64,000 bases of DNA from Iris pallida (Eukaryota; Streptophyta; Magnoliopsida; Asparagales; Iridaceae), in contig JANAVB010015600.1 in NCBI GenBank assembly GCA_029216955.1, positions 30,814,374 to 30,878,373 of the forward strand, written 5' to 3'. Within the stretch, counting starts at the first letter, position 1. The number at the start of each line of letters is the position of its first letter. Positions 1 to 13,900 of this stretch are shown in pieces. A program made the translations under genes and the position numbers. The notes below the pieces were generated by a model, which had not been told where the DNA came from, did not search any database, and saw only the letters and a list, made by a program, of their open reading frames with translations.

Positions 1-450
1 AAATATAAGTGCAAGAGAAGAAGTAATAACAATACCGACACACGATATATCCTGGTATCCTCCCAAGAGGCACTCCAGTCCCGGAACTCTCTCCGGCTTT
101 AATCCACTATTTGAGTAAATAGTTACACACGAGTTTGGATCCGAAGAACTCGCCAACTTCTTACACGAGAGCTTTAATCCGAAGGCCTCTCCGACTTCAA
201 TCGAGAGTTTGGATACGAAGACTCTCCAACTTCAACCGAGAGTTTGGATACGAAGACTCCCCAACTTCAACCTTTCACAATAGGTTTTGATCTCCTTATA
301 CAATAAGATGAAGATCTCACTTTTTAACTCAATAACTCTAACACAATTTGTGGATGGCAAATGAAAGCTTTGTAGAGTTGTTTGTGGATAGGCTTTGGTG
401 GTTTAGAAATTTTTAGGCTTAAAGCATCAACCTTGAATAAAGGGGTTCAA

Positions 451-464
451 GGCTATTTATAACC
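451..464 (-). promoter_or_regulatory. TATA box of LTR S1
   Basis: The plus strand reads ggctatttataacc, which is GGTTATAAATAGCC in the sense (minus) direction. The same element sits at the homologous place in S2 (10108-10119 and 17082-17093). U3 is therefore 465-1435, and R-U5 runs left from about 430. Confidence 0.6.
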
Positions 465-505
465 AAAGCATTGAAAAGAGCTCAAAGGCAACTATTCAGA
501 CAGCG

Positions 506-744
506 ACCGGTATACCGTCGGTATGGACCAGTATACCGTCGATATGCCGGTCTGGAGCTACAACGACTAGAAATATAGCCGTTGGGATCATTAAATGCTC
601 GAAATTCGATCGTTGGAATTTCAAAGTTACTGAACCGGTATACCGTCGGTATGAACCGGTATACCGATTTTGTAGACATAAAACTTTCTGTGAACAAAAT
701 CGATATACCGTCGGTATAGACCGGTATACCGTCGGTATGCCGGT
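506..744. repeat. Array of GGTATACCGTC quasi-palindromes in the S1 promoter region
   Basis: Three blocks (506-553, 633-668, 701-744) are built from the phrase GGTATACCGTCGGTATG, repeated about every 21 bp as two half-units of 10-11 bp. The core GGTATACC is a perfect palindrome. The array lies 40-290 bp upstream of the minus-strand TATA box. S2 has a different 11-bp array at the same location, and a similar GGTATAC array lies in LTR G near 33411-33541. Confidence 0.8.
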
Positions 745-1440
745 TTTCAACCAAAAATGATCCTGGGCTAAATTCTACCTAGCTTTTGATTTTGCCATCC
801 ATTTCTTGTGTGTACAATTATTCCTAAGACTCATTACAGACTCCAGATATACTGTAGCAGGTGCAGGCTTCTTCAGAGTCTTGAAATGATGATGGCATGG
901 CATGGCTTATTTCTTTGATAAGTGCTGGCTTTTTCTCTTGGCGGCAACAGTCCAAACCGAAGATGTCGTCGGGCGGTTCAGAGAAATCTTTGTGGAATAC
1001 CATCGTCTTTGGCCCACCATGATTTCTTCATTGCATATCTCTACATTTGATCTTGCTAATTGCTTTTCTGCAAATACATGTTAGACGAACAAAGTAATAT
1101 ACATGTAGCAAGTATGATAAGATAAAGCATATTAGGACTATGTAAAGTTTAAGTATCAATGCTATAGTGATAGCATAAATATTAGTGATATCATAATGTT
1201 AAACTTAATTGAATAACCATAATCAAAACATAGTTCTGATTTTGGTAGCTCAATTAAATTTAAGATAAATATAATAAAAACTCATATCACTAATATGTAA
1301 CACAATAAGAACATATCACCAAAGGTACAAGTATAAGTAGAAATGTTATAGTGATAGTATGAAGATTAGTGATAATGAAATGCTAAACTTAACAGATTAA
1401 CCATATTCAAAAACATGATATAATTATTGGGCCAACAAAG

Positions 1441-2769
1441 ATGACTTCAGGGAAGTCTCTGACGCTTCAAGACGTGAAGCATGTACCTGCTATTGTAAAG
1501 AACCTAATCTCTGGAGGCCTACTCTGTAACACGGGCCTAAGGATGGTCATCAATGCTGGCTAGATGATAATATCCATAAAAGGAACATACTTCGAGAAAG
1601 TATTTTATATCGAAGTAATGTTTAAACTTTAGCTTGTAAATCAGTCTAATAAAATCAATACAATCACTCATTCTGATTATACTCTTGAGTTGTGGCATGA
1701 TAGACTAGGACATGTTCATTGTAAAAGAATAAATAAAATATCTAGTCTAGGACTTATCTCCAAATATGGGGATAAGGTAGAGAAATGTGAAGTGTGTGCT
1801 CAAACAAAGATTACAAGAAAACCCTTTTATTGGGTTAATCAAAACATAGATCTTCTAAAATTGGTACACTCCGATATCTGTGACTTCAAATAATTCTCTA
1901 CAAAAGTCGAGATGAAGTACTTCATAAATTTCATCGATGACTTCTTAAAATATGCGTTCATTAACTTGCTAAAGTCTAAAGGCGAAACGTTTGAGAAGTT
2001 TAAAGAGTCAGGGCGAGGCTGAACGACAAACTGGACAACAACTCAAGAGAATAAGAAGTGATCGAGGTGGAGAGTATCGGTCTCATGAATTCGCATCATT
2101 CTGCAAAGAATATGGAATCATCAACGAGACTACTGCTCCGTATTCTCCTCAATCTAACGGAGTAGCAGAAAGAAAATACAGAACGTTGACAAAAATGATA
2201 AACTCAATGCTGTTGATTGCGGGTCTTCCAAATTGCTATTAGAAAGAAGCTGCATTGACGGCCACTTTTATTCTGAATAGAGTGTCGTATGCAACTTCGA
2301 ACATCACTCCTCATGAACTCTGGTTCAAAGTCAGACCTAACTTGAATATTATTCGAGTGTGGGGGTGTCTGGCATATGTAAAGCTCCTAAATTTAAAGAT
2401 TCAGAAGCTCGGGACAAGGACTACGAAGACGATCTTCTTGGGATATGCCGAGAAGAGTGATGCTCGGAGATTTCTTGATATAGAATTAAATCATATTATT
2501 GTATCTTGCGACGCAGAATACTTTGAAGATAAATTTGTAAGGCACAAAAATATTATTTTTGCGGACATTATGGAGAATAATGAGGGTACGCAGGAAATTA
2601 AAATTTCTAATGAGAATGTAGTCCAAAAATAAGTTGTTGTGGAAGAGACAACACTTGAACCAGAACTCGCTGAGCCGTCAACTATGCGAGTGAGGAGACC
2701 GAAGGACTTCGGAGATGACTTTGTCACCTATCATGTGGAAGTAGATCCGCTTACCTATGATGAGGGGAT
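1441..2769 (+). pseudogene. Copia element C, left part: protease end and integrase
   Basis: Broken pol of a Ty1/Copia element. The frame opening at 1441 resembles the end of the protease region. A GAG-pre-integrase zinc finger follows (1690-1850; WHDRLGH supplies two His, KCEVC two Cys). The integrase core shows its three acidic residues in conserved settings: LVHSDIC (about 1867), IRSDRGGEY (about 2060) and NGVAERKYR (about 2160). The integrase C-terminal region continues to about 2630, and the linker before the reverse transcriptase to 2769. Stops or frameshifts occur near 1562, 1892, 1985, 2240 (TAG where the family usually has Trp) and 2630. S1 cuts it on the left and B on the right; it resumes at 31247 in the same frame. 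It cannot make a working protein. Confidence 0.9.
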
Positions 2770-3900
<1,131 letters not shown>

Positions 3901-4265
3901 TGTAACGCCCCAGTCCCAAAATACTTAGGACTAGGTACGTATCCATGCCAGCTGCATACATACGAAGTATACTCTAATATATGGAAACTCGTATGTATAC
4001 ATAAGCTGTAAAATGCCGTAAACCAAGAGTAATCTAATCTCATCCACAAATGAAGAATAATAGATATCATATAATCAACTGTAATAAGTCTTTGTACAAT
4101 ACGTTGGGCGGAGACAAATCCACTACCAACAAGTAAGGAAAAATATACATAGAAACGGAAAGGATTTGGAGGGAGTAGAAAAAAAAATCCAAGACACGTC
4201 ATCTCTGAATGAATAGAGAAGATCGTGACCTCGACTAGAACACCTGCAATATCACAAAAGCACAC

Positions 4266-4285
4266 ACCTGGAGAGATAACCAGGT
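4266..4285 (-). other. Conserved leader hairpin 1 (ACCTGG...CCAGGT)
   Basis: The inverted repeat ACCTGG-8 nt-CCAGGT recurs at the equivalent place in the LTRs of A, D, E and F (for example 35594-35613 in E). The stem is kept while the loop changes (AGAGATAA, AGGGATCA, AGAGATCA). It lies downstream of the promoter in sense direction, so it would be in the RNA leader. Confidence 0.55.
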
Positions 4286-4934
4286 CCTCAGAGGGACGTA
4301 ACAAGATACATAAAGAACATGCCATAAATACTGAATACAAAATATGCCACAAAGAAAATAAGTGACAAGACAACAATAAGGTAATCTAACCGTAATACTG
4401 TGTTCATGCAGTTAAGAACAAACCTCCAACGCATGGGTATCTGGCTCAGTAGCAGTAACTCAGGCATAGTCCCATTAGGATACCAGGGACCTCAAAGCGT
4501 AACATTCCTCGAATGTCAGAGGCCAGCAGTATCAGTAATAGGAAAGTACATAAGGGCCCATACATTAAGGAAATGTTCTTCCCACCCAATGCCTAACAGA
4601 GTCACATCTATGTCTCGTATACCTCTACTAACTGCTAAGTCTCCTAACATGCCTCTATTAGCAGTTAGCCCTAATGCATGCACATGGGGGATCAGCCCAC
4701 ACACAATGACCTCTACATGCTACTCGTCTCACACATCCTCGTGGTACAACTGTGTCGAGGCATATGTAATACACTATAAACGGTAGTCCCCTAACTCTAA
4801 GTTCATATGCAATCAAAGGGTAGTAACAAACTAACTAATAATCACTGAGCATGTAGTAAATCAAGAACTGTAATAACTGAAAATAATGAACAGTGATATG
4901 TAAATAAATGCAGACTGAATGTAAACAGTATAAT

Positions 4935-4950
4935 GGCAAGGTATCTTGCC
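4935..4950 (-). other. Conserved leader hairpin 2 (GGCAAG...CTTGCC)
   Basis: A perfect 6-bp stem with a 4-nt loop. Copies are at 20516-20531 (A right), 36589-36604 and 41687-41702 (E), 47151-47166 and 53822-53837 (F), and 35160-35175 (D, one stem change). Loops are GTAT, GTGT or GTGA, so the stem is better conserved than the loop. Confidence 0.55.
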
Positions 4951-6836
4951 TGATTCTGTGCTGTAAATATGAAACGCGGCTCCCGCGTCCACGCCTCCGG
5001 AACCCGACGCTCCTAGATAATTAATTAACTAAATTAAGTCACTACTTATGAAACTTACGACACGACTTAAATAGTCAAAGTAATGTGTTAAAATTATATT
5101 CTATCTCTCGTGGAACCATTTAGATCTATACAATCACACACAGGTTCCACGAGACATCGAAACACAGTTTTAGGGTTTCTAACTTTTAATTAGTCGGTTA
5201 TGCCCCTACTTCAATAACATACTTAAAAATTATATAAAAATCATAAAAATAATATTTAAACTAATTTTCTACAGATTTATCTCTGAAATTCCAAAATTAA
5301 TATTTCTAAAGGCATTTATGACTAGTTGATTAATAAGTCAGCTAGTCTACCCGAAACTCGTCCGGAACATAGTTAATGACTCAAAATTGCTAAAATAACC
5401 AAAAATATATTTTAAGCAGCAATAAAATAATTTATTTCATAGAATAATATCAAAAGTACAAAGGTTGAGTTATACTACAAGTTTGGGACATTCTAGGTCA
5501 GCCGGTTAACCGAAATTAGCTAGTTTTGACCTATAATTTTCTCGACCAGATTTGAGTTGCTAAAATTATGAAAAAAATACTTAAAAAATCCTAATTTATG
5601 TATATGAACACACATAAAATTTAGTTTCAAAAATAGCTACCAATAACTCATAGTTCCTTTACAATGGGGTTAATTTTGATCCTACCGACACATGAATATT
5701 ATGCCTATATTTTATGAAATATTTATGGATGATTATACCTAACAAAAGCCATCAAAATATAATTTCTAAAGAATTAATAACATATTTTCTACAGAATTTT
5801 AGCAAAGGTTTTTAGAAGAAAAGATTAGAATTCTTGCCAAAGATCCTTGCTAGAAAGGGTGATGATGACTTCTCTTCACCAAAGCTCCAATATTTTCCGC
5901 TATCCTCGCTTGGTAATCCTCTCTTGATGAGTATGGGAGAGTTGATAATAGCTATAGAGGATTGGATGGGGGAGATAGAGTTTTTAGGGTTTGTTTTGAG
6001 GGGTTTTGGGGATGTATGGTGGAGGAGATGAGTTTTTGTGAAGGATGGAGAGATGTGCAATGGAGGAGATAATGTATGGAGGCTATGGAGAGTTTTTTGC
6101 TGTAGAAATTATGGAAAGGGAGAGGGGTTTTGTTCGGCCAAAGGTGAGGGAGAGAAAGATTTGGATTTGGTTAAGATTTGGGATAAGTTGGTATATTTAA
6201 ACGTATCCTTAAATAAATTTTAAGCAATCTAGGATTTAAATTCTATTTAATTTGATGCATTTGGCCATGGGAGAGTTGCTTGGCCGAAATTATCATGGTG
6301 GAGGTCCACTTGGCATGATTTGGTTGTTTGGTGAGTTGGCAAGTTGATTGGATTGAGGATTTAAAAAGGGGTTTCCTAATATAGAACTATTTAATTCTAT
6401 CTATGTAATTATACTACAAAATCTGAATTAAATACAAATAAATGTAATTATTAATATTTATTAATGCCCAACATGCCTACATAGGGTTGGATTTGGCTTG
6501 GAAGAGGTTTGGGAAGGTTTTGAGCAACCGGGTCTCCTAAAAAGTCATAAGGGCTTTCTTAACTAATTAATTAAATAAAAATATAACTTGTGCCATAATT
6601 TGAATGGTTAACATGCAAGAGATTACAATATGACCATGGCATTCCTAACATGGCTAGCATACTAGTTAAAGCACCCGACTACGCTAGGCATGCCATACTT
6701 TCTAGTCGTCTTGCATATTCAAACTCAACCATGGCTATAGTCCTTTTATATAATATAAATAAGATAAAAATAAATTAAAATTAAATAAAATTCAAAAATA
6801 ATTTAAATATTCTTTTAAATTATAAGGGATTTTACA

Positions 6837-6870
6837 TCCTACCCAACTTATGACAATTTCGTCCTCGAAA
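6837..6870 (-). promoter_or_regulatory. A polypurine tract and pol-end signature
   Basis: In sense direction this reads TTTCGAGGACGAAATTG, then AAGTTGGGTAGGA directly before the 3' LTR. The TTCGAGGACGAAAT phrase next to the polypurine tract is characteristic of the pol end of plant Tekay/Del-type Ty3/Gypsy elements. It is the main clue to the lineage of A, D, E and F. Confidence 0.65.
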
Positions 6871-9573
6871 TTAAAAAGAATCATAATATCAAGAATTGTG
6901 AGATTTTGTACGGAGGGAGAGTAGGTACGTCAAATCTTAGCTCAATTTTTGAAAGGATGGAGGGGTGGTTGTCATAGGAATCCCAATTGACCTCATATTC
7001 TACAAGATGGGGTATGCTTCCTTCCAGACTCTACCCAACTTATAGAAGTTGGCCACCCGTAAAAATCGTCGTCATTACAAGACTTTGAGAAGGACAATTT
7101 CTAGGGAGGGGCACGAGAATAATGGACACTTCTGACCGCAGTCTTGGATTCTAAGTGAGCCTCGATAACACCATAACGTTCTTGGTCAATAACAACTATA
7201 AGAAAGTTACTACAATTAAACATTGTCACTCTAGGGGTCATGCTTCTGATAAGCTGGTAGTGACCTCTTGTTGGAATATACTAAGGTGTGTCGGTTTAGA
7301 AGGATTCGTTCTACGTCTAACATGGGAAACTAAGAAGTGATCTTGAAAACTTAAGGAAGAAGAATTTATGGCCAAGTGATGAGAATCGATGATAATTAAA
7401 GAATCCAGGCTATAGAATATGATTAGGCAAGTGTTTTGAAAACTCTAAGTCAAAACGACTAATATGTGTAGGCTGATGTTTGGTGTTGTGTAGGAGGCAT
7501 GCGCTTGCTTGTTGGAAGGCATACGTCATAGGTGTGCGTCTTGCATAGATCTTGAGTATTCAGTTTAGTTAAGGGAATGGGTCGATATTTGTATGGGTGA
7601 AATCGAATAGGTCGAATTTTTCTATGGTTTGTTTTGAGGAAACCATGTGTCATACACGTGGTGTAATTTTTAAATGGAGCACTGGAAAGTTCGTTTGTGT
7701 GGGACATGTATGTCATGTGAGTAGCATGACTAGTCTTGTTCGTGAGTGTGAACTTTGTCGAAAGGAAAAGGCTAGTGTTGTGCTTCAATTATCAAAATCA
7801 CGGTCGAGGGTATCACATGATACGAATATGGGTCGACGTTATAAACCATTAAATTATTAGTCTAATTGGAACCAATCATTTCCATCCACTTGTTAATTCC
7901 AAAATCTTATGTTCCTTAGAGAGGCTTGCGATCTATTTTCCTCAAAAAAAAATTTTGCTATTGATTTAAACAAAATGATTCTATGATTGACTTGAAGAAT
8001 TTAGGTTGCAAACTATTACCGTAGTTATCTAAACGCACGAGCAAAGGGTTATAAAATGCAAAATAAAAGATCGTTTCATAAATTCCATACAGAAGGAAGA
8101 ACAGTCACGATTGTAATCCCATTCTGAGAGGTAGAGTATAATAAGTTCAATGTTCTACCCAACTTATAGAAGTTGGTTAATCGGGAAAAGCACAGAAATA
8201 GGGCTTCTAAGAAGGTCAAATTTCAAGGAGGTATAGGAAGTATGAGGTATTTCCAATCATAGTCACAGACTCTATAGGAAGTCTAGGTATTATCTATTTA
8301 ATATGGCCCATATATTAACTATATTTGGTCAAGACTGTATGAGAGGTCTTGGTCAAGTATATCCGAAAGCAAGTTGGTACCGAGAGATGCATAACATAGG
8401 CTACGAAGAGATGCAGTTACGAAATCTATGGAAGGAGAATTAGTGAGCCGAGAGGTGGGGCCTACATAATAGGAGTGAGAGCCTATTCGTCAAGTTTGGT
8501 TTTATAGTCCCAATATGGCGATAGTCTATGATGGGTTTAACTGAGTCTCAATAGGTTCCCTAATTGGACTTCAATCTTTGATTGCATGAACTTTATATTT
8601 TAATCTATAGTGGCTGGACAAAATTTTGTGGAATTTTAAACCATCCCTATTAGGTTAGGGTAATGTAGAATAGGTTTAAATTCAAGTGGTTCGGCAAATT
8701 TCCCGACGGGTTGGTAGAATAGGTTCTGCAAGTCGTGAGATGCGCCTTCCATGACTTTTGTGTTTAAGTAGCACACAAGGCCTCTATTGAGTGGCACACT
8801 AGTGGCATGTGCGTAAAGGACTTCGAGTAGATCACAACCATATATTGGGCCAAAAGATTTGAGTCAAGATTGGATTTCTAACTGCAGTCCGAAAGTACAT
8901 CAGTGTTATGGTAAGGGTTATCGCTAGTCCCTTTTGACCTGAAAGTCGTATCATAATAATAGAGTCCAAGGAGATGTGTTTGTGTGGGAAATGATATGTC
9001 TACTTGAAGGTGGACTCGTTTAAGTTTTGCATATAAATTTTGTTGGAAGATAACAGCTAGTATTATACTTCAAATATCAAAGTCACGGTAAGGGACACCA
9101 AAAGATCTAAAAAGAAAGTGGGAGTTCACGAGTCACTAATTTATCATCCTAGTGAGAACCAATTTACCTCAATCAATCGGTGATCCCTAAATTCCTAAAA
9201 GTAAGAATGTCTTACAATCTATTCACTCTAGAGACTAGGATATAGTTTTAGGAATAATGAGGTTAGGAATATTTGAGTCGCGATATCGTACCTTGACATT
9301 TGGTAATAATAAGTCACGATATGATTGATAACATGATAGGGTAGTTGTGAATCAGTTTCGAGGATTGTACCTTGAGTTCTAATAAATGGAAATGATTGCA
9401 TACAGTGGTACCTGAGTCGATAAGATGGAATGACCCGCTTGTCCATGGTATACGAGAGTCTATCGGTGGAATAACGAACTCTAAAGCACGTCATGGGAAA
9501 GATCCCTAACTACTAAGTCGTGAATTTCTATTTGTGTCAAACCTGTCAGACTATAGTCACAAGCGTTCTAGAG
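6871..9573 (-). other. A internal region, distal part, non-coding
   Basis: No reading frame resembles a known domain. Two diverged copies of a phrase (ATCAAAATCACGG near 7791 and ATCAAAGTCACGG near 9077) also occur in the F (51265) and D (58690) internals, so it is an old shared block and not unique DNA. Short frames at 7155-7340 and 7459-7860 show no recognisable protein. Confidence 0.6.
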
Positions 9574-10107
9574 GTATTTGTAGGACCGATTGTAGGAACG
9601 AGTTGTAAAGCGCAATACTCTAGAGGGGGGGTGAATAGAGTAGGCAGCGGAAATTAACTATTTAAAAATGTTAGTAACAAGATCATAGATAATATATCAC
9701 AGATAAGTAAATAAAAAGTAGAGAGTAGAGAGCAAACGCAAACACAAGGATGTATACTGGTTTTCCTCTGTTGAGGACTAGTCCAGTCGGAAGAACTCTA
9801 GCTTCCAGTTGAATCCACTATGGAAAATCACCACAAGTTTTCATCCGAAGATCTTGCAACTTCTACAACGCGAGCTTTGATCCGAAGTACTCGACCAACT
9901 TCAATTGTGAAGTGTGTACCTTCAATCAAGCCTCCGATTACAACCACTCTGAAACTTCTAGACCGTACCGCACTGGCAAATCGACTAGAGGATTGTAACT
10001 GGCTTGGGATTTGAAAATGAAAGCTCAGAATACTTTGGAAGAAGTAGTAGGCTGATAGAGAAGAGATATGAAAGTGAATTGGTGAGTTGAAATGATCGAA
10101 ATCCTTC

Positions 10108-10119
10108 TCTATTTATAGT
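10108..10119 (-). promoter_or_regulatory. TATA box of S2 LTR
   Basis: The sense strand reads ACTATAAATAGA. It is identical in the other LTR (17082-17093), where it would drive the element's own transcript. Confidence 0.65.
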
Positions 10120-10130
10120 TTTTCCAAAGG

Positions 10131-10318
10131 CAGAATTCTGACAGAATTCGGGCAGAATTCGGACAGAACTCGATGAGAAAATCTCGGTGGGATCCGTAAC
10201 TGCAGGAAGACCAAGTTCAAAAAGCAACGTTTACTAACCGAACTCTGGCCGAACTCTGGCCGAATTCTGGCCGAACTCTGGCCGAATTCTGTCCGAGTTC
10301 TGTTGGAGTTCTGTCAGG
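10131..10318. repeat. Inverted blocks of an 11-bp repeat in the S2 promoter region
   Basis: Block 1 (10131-10175) is four units of about CAGAATTCGGA; block 2 (10238-10318) is about seven units of about CCGAACTCTGG. Units are 11 bp, roughly one helical turn. Block 2 is close to the reverse complement of block 1, so the pair could fold into a large stem separated by about 62 bp. The other LTR has the same array at 17104-17148 and 17212-17292. It lies directly upstream of the TATA box. Confidence 0.85.
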
Positions 10319-10937
10319 GTTTTTGTAAATTGGTTTTTGGGCTTTTTGAAAAGTCAGGCAGTTTAGGAAGTAGTTTGGGCTTATGTAAGTGGCTTGTTTT
10401 CAAAATGAAAGGGTATTTTGAAAACGTTTCTTGGGTAGCCTATTTGCCAGTACGATGCAGTGTACATCGTATTCCTAGACTCAATAAATATGAAAAATAC
10501 ATTGATAAAATAGGAAAACCAAGAGCCCTTTGATGACGCCTTTCTTCAAATATTTGAGCAGACTTGAAGACGCCTTTTTTCATTTGACGGCAATCGTCCA
10601 AAGATAAACAGCGGAACCCCCGATGCGAGGCCCCGGATAGGTCGTTAGGCGGTTCAGAGAAATCTTCTTGTATAACGCCGTCTTTGGCCCATCAATAATT
10701 CTTCATTACATATGTCCTGGTTTGATCATGATTGATCATGCTTACAGCATGTCTACAAATACATGTTAGACAAACAAACCAACATGATACAAGCATAGCA
10801 ATATGATATAGAACATTTAGACAATGCTAAGTTTAAGTAGCAACATGATAGTGATTACATGAATATTAGTGACGTCATTATGTTAAACTTAATTGATTAG
10901 CCATATTCAAAAACATGATATAATCATTGGGCTAACA

Positions 10938-10951
10938 ATCTCCCCCTTTTT
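10938..10951 (-). promoter_or_regulatory. S2 polypurine tract
   Basis: The sense strand reads AAAAAGGGGGAGAT directly before the 3' LTR. Similar G-rich tracts lie further inside (near 11053, 11073, 11691 and 12008), in line with the multiplied polypurine tracts reported for Sireviruses as a group. Confidence 0.85.
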
Positions 10952-13900
10952 GATTATGGCAAATCCTTTAAGTTTAATATATATACAATAGATGCATGTA
11001 TCACTAATAAACACATAATACTAAAAGATTGTATGCAGACTTAAACTTATTTCTCCCCACTTAAACTTATTTCTCCCCCTTTGACATGATCAAAAATAAG
11101 CTCTCCCGTAATTAGAGCTAAAATGAACTCAAGCATAAGTAAAGGAGGAAAGCACAAATAATCACGATCAAGGATTAGGAGAACAGTGTAATGACAAGTG
11201 TAGAAAATTTCATAACTAAAGAATAAAAACTAAAGAATAAAATCTTGTCAAAACACAACATAAAAAAAATCAATCAAAACGCAACATAGTTGGTTGAACT
11301 TTAACAAAGAACACTGAAATCAAGCAATACATAGTTTACCAACTAAAAATCCAAAAATGAAATATGTTTTGAATGTCATTTGACGAATAGAAATTCATAG
11401 ATCTAGTATATTTTTTAAAAAAAAATCAAAAATATAATGAGACTTTTGACAATGATCACAAAAAAAATATGATTCATAATTTGCCCATACAAATTAGTGA
11501 ATCAATTCCATAAAGAGTATAATCATCGAAAAGAGATCAAAATAAGTATACTAGAATCTATGCAAAATATATACCAAAGTTCATGCATTTGAATTCAATT
11601 ACCTTAGCATGGTATATGAATATCCATTAGATAAACATAAAGGTAATGAAGACAAAATACTTGAGAAGGAGAAATTCAGTCGACTTGAATGCTCCCCCAC
11701 AAAGTATGATCAGTCTAAATATAGATAATCATGAACTTTGAGATAAAATCTCAATAAGAAATGCCAAAACAGTTTAAACTCAAAAGGAGTAATCAAATAA
11801 GAATGATTAAACATATTTGGCAAGATAACTTTTAGAAATTCGAATGAGAGAATTAAAATAAATAATAATCATATATTCTCTCATCTAATACAAATCCAAA
11901 TATCATGAACAACTCAACAAGATATTTAACGTAAAAGAATATATGTCCATGATGAACTTAGCTATACCACATATTAAGGGCATAAAATAATTGAAACAAT
12001 TAATTTGCTCCCCCTTAAAATATGCGTATATAGTTCAAAAATAATTTATATGCATAAAATAGATAAAATAAATAATCACAAGATCTAAGGGATTTCCAAG
12101 ATATGCATCTTTTCTTTCCTTTGATCAAATGCATATAAAATTCCAAACTCAAAACAAATATCATCTTTAGGCAAGAAAAGAAATCCAATAAATGCTTAAA
12201 GATGAACAAACAAAATATATCTCCAATATATATATATATAAAAGAAATATTTTAATACATAAAACGATTTTGAAAACTGTCTTTAATAATAATATTTGAG
12301 TACCGGACAGATTCAATAAATCAAAAAGACATCAAAAAGACTTTTCAAAAATATGGAGTTTATTACGAAAAAAAATTGTCTTAATAATGTTCGAATGCGT
12401 CCATTTAGTCCTTAGACTGAAAGCCGTCGATTCGAATCACTGAAACAATTTCAATAAAAGAATCCATAAATCATAAATAAATTCATTTGAACAAATAAAC
12501 ATAACTAGATAAATGTCCAAAGAAAAATGTATTCTAGATATATGGCATGTCAAAGGGGATAATTGATTTAAAACAATTAACTACTCCACCTTTACTTGGC
12601 TATATCCAAAAATAATAATATAGATAAAAATTTTAAAAATAAAATTCAGAGACATATTTCCAGAAGTAGAAAACTAATTCAAAAATATTAGGTCTTCTTA
12701 TCAAAGTTCATTTCTTCCCTTTTAAAGCCTTAGCACGATGTTCACTGACAACCGTAGGGTTAAAGAAAAGAAATGCTTTGAGAGAGAGATTCAATTTACT
12801 TGACTTCTCCCCTGCAAAGAATTACTGTTGTAGACAGTAAGTAACTTGAATAAGAAGATAATAATTTAAAGCTCAAAATCATTAATATTGCGAATATTAC
12901 ACAAGCTAAAGATGAAATCACAATATCATAATATTCAATGATTAGTCATGAATACGAAAAACAATCATCTTTAGACAAAAGAAGAAATATCCATTAAATG
13001 AACATTTAAAAATAAAACAATCAAAAGATATTTCAAATTTGCATGATGAATAATCGTATAAGTCAAAAGATGACATGAATTGATCTATGCTATAGAATCT
13101 CATAATCGACAAGATAGATCAACATATGCTACCTTTTGTAAAAATATAAAGAGAGAATATTATCCATCAAATCTAAAATTCAAAATCCATCAGATAATAA
13201 TTGCAACTAGATCTCAATAAATCTTTAGTTTAAAAAGCGTTGATCAATCTTGGGTTAGCTGTAGAGGTACTGTCCCAGCTAACGGAGGTTCACCGGGGAA
13301 CACTTAAGTACCGCTTCGCTTCGACCGTAGTCGTGGTGACAGACAGACCTTTTGTAGGCTTGTACCCAAAATAAATCTCTTCTTTAATAACCGAGGATTT
13401 AAAAAGAATTAGTGCAATATGAAATCAATTATATTCTATGGAAAAAAAATCTTAGAATAATGTAGCATATAGCATAAATTACATTTATCCATATGTGCTA
13501 CAAAATCATTGGGTTACAATAAAATATAAAATATTTGTAAATCAAAATGTAGAACCTAGATACGTTGATGTATTCTGGAATCTAGGAGACTTGACAGCAC
13601 CTTGGATCCAGAACTAGATGATAGTTGCAAGTAGACCTTAATAAATCTTAAGTCTATAAAGTATTGATCACTTCAGGTTAGCTGTAGGGGCCGGTTCCCA
13701 GCTAGCGGTAGTCCGAAGACTAGTGCACCGTGTCGCTTCAGGCTATTTACATCTGTATGACAGAAGGACCCTTTCGGCTTGTTCCCAAAATGATTTCTAC
13801 TCTTAAGAACTTAGATTCAAGGGAATATATGCAGTATCATCGAACATCATCGAATTCCAGAATCCCTAAAAGTAAAATAAGTAAATACCTAAAGAATGGT

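Larger units (their letters stand above)
1..1435 (-). mobile_element. S1: Sirevirus-type Copia LTR, cut by left window edge
   Basis: On the minus strand this begins with TGTTGGCCCAATAATTATAT at 1435, almost the same start as the S2 LTR at 10937 and 18001. It also shares with S2 the block around 1-250 (the repeated phrase about cggaactctc/ccgaagactc) and the stretch near 970-1030 (ggcggttcagagaaatctt). Its right edge abuts the protease-end coding sequence of Copia C directly, so it inserted there; the presumed target duplication on this side is AAGAT (1436-1440). No polypurine tract lies beyond 1435, so this is the 5' LTR of a minus-strand element running left of the window, or a solo LTR. The other LTR end is not in the window. 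Confidence 0.8.
3901..6836 (-). repeat. A left LTR (3' LTR in sense direction)
   Basis: Complete 2936-bp LTR. The plus strand starts TGTAACGCCCCAGTCCC and ends GGGATTTTACA, giving TG...CA ends. A possible TATA box in sense orientation (TTTAAATATACC) is near 6190-6203. It lacks the GC island found in D, E and F. The base string AGCGT before 3901 would be the left target duplication, but the right partner was deleted. Confidence 0.88.
9579..10937 (-). repeat. S2 3' LTR (left copy)
   Basis: 1359 bp. In sense direction it starts TGTTAGCCCAATGATTATAT at 10937 and ends CGGTCCTACA at 9579. The TATA box is at 10108-10119. It lacks a 91-bp GC-rich segment present in the other LTR at 17583-17673. Confidence 0.92.

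Noticed and set aside
506..744. Possible CRISPR-like array
   Set aside because: Plant DNA, no unique spacers; it is a promoter-region palindrome array.
4400..4786. 128-codon plus frame open in both A LTRs (also 19981-20367)
   Set aside because: It is antisense to the element, the two copies share recent LTR ancestry, and the substitutions do not favour third positions. It shows no domain.
9820..10227. Short frames repeated identically at 16794-17201
   Set aside because: They are identical only because they lie in the two S2 LTRs; no protein features.
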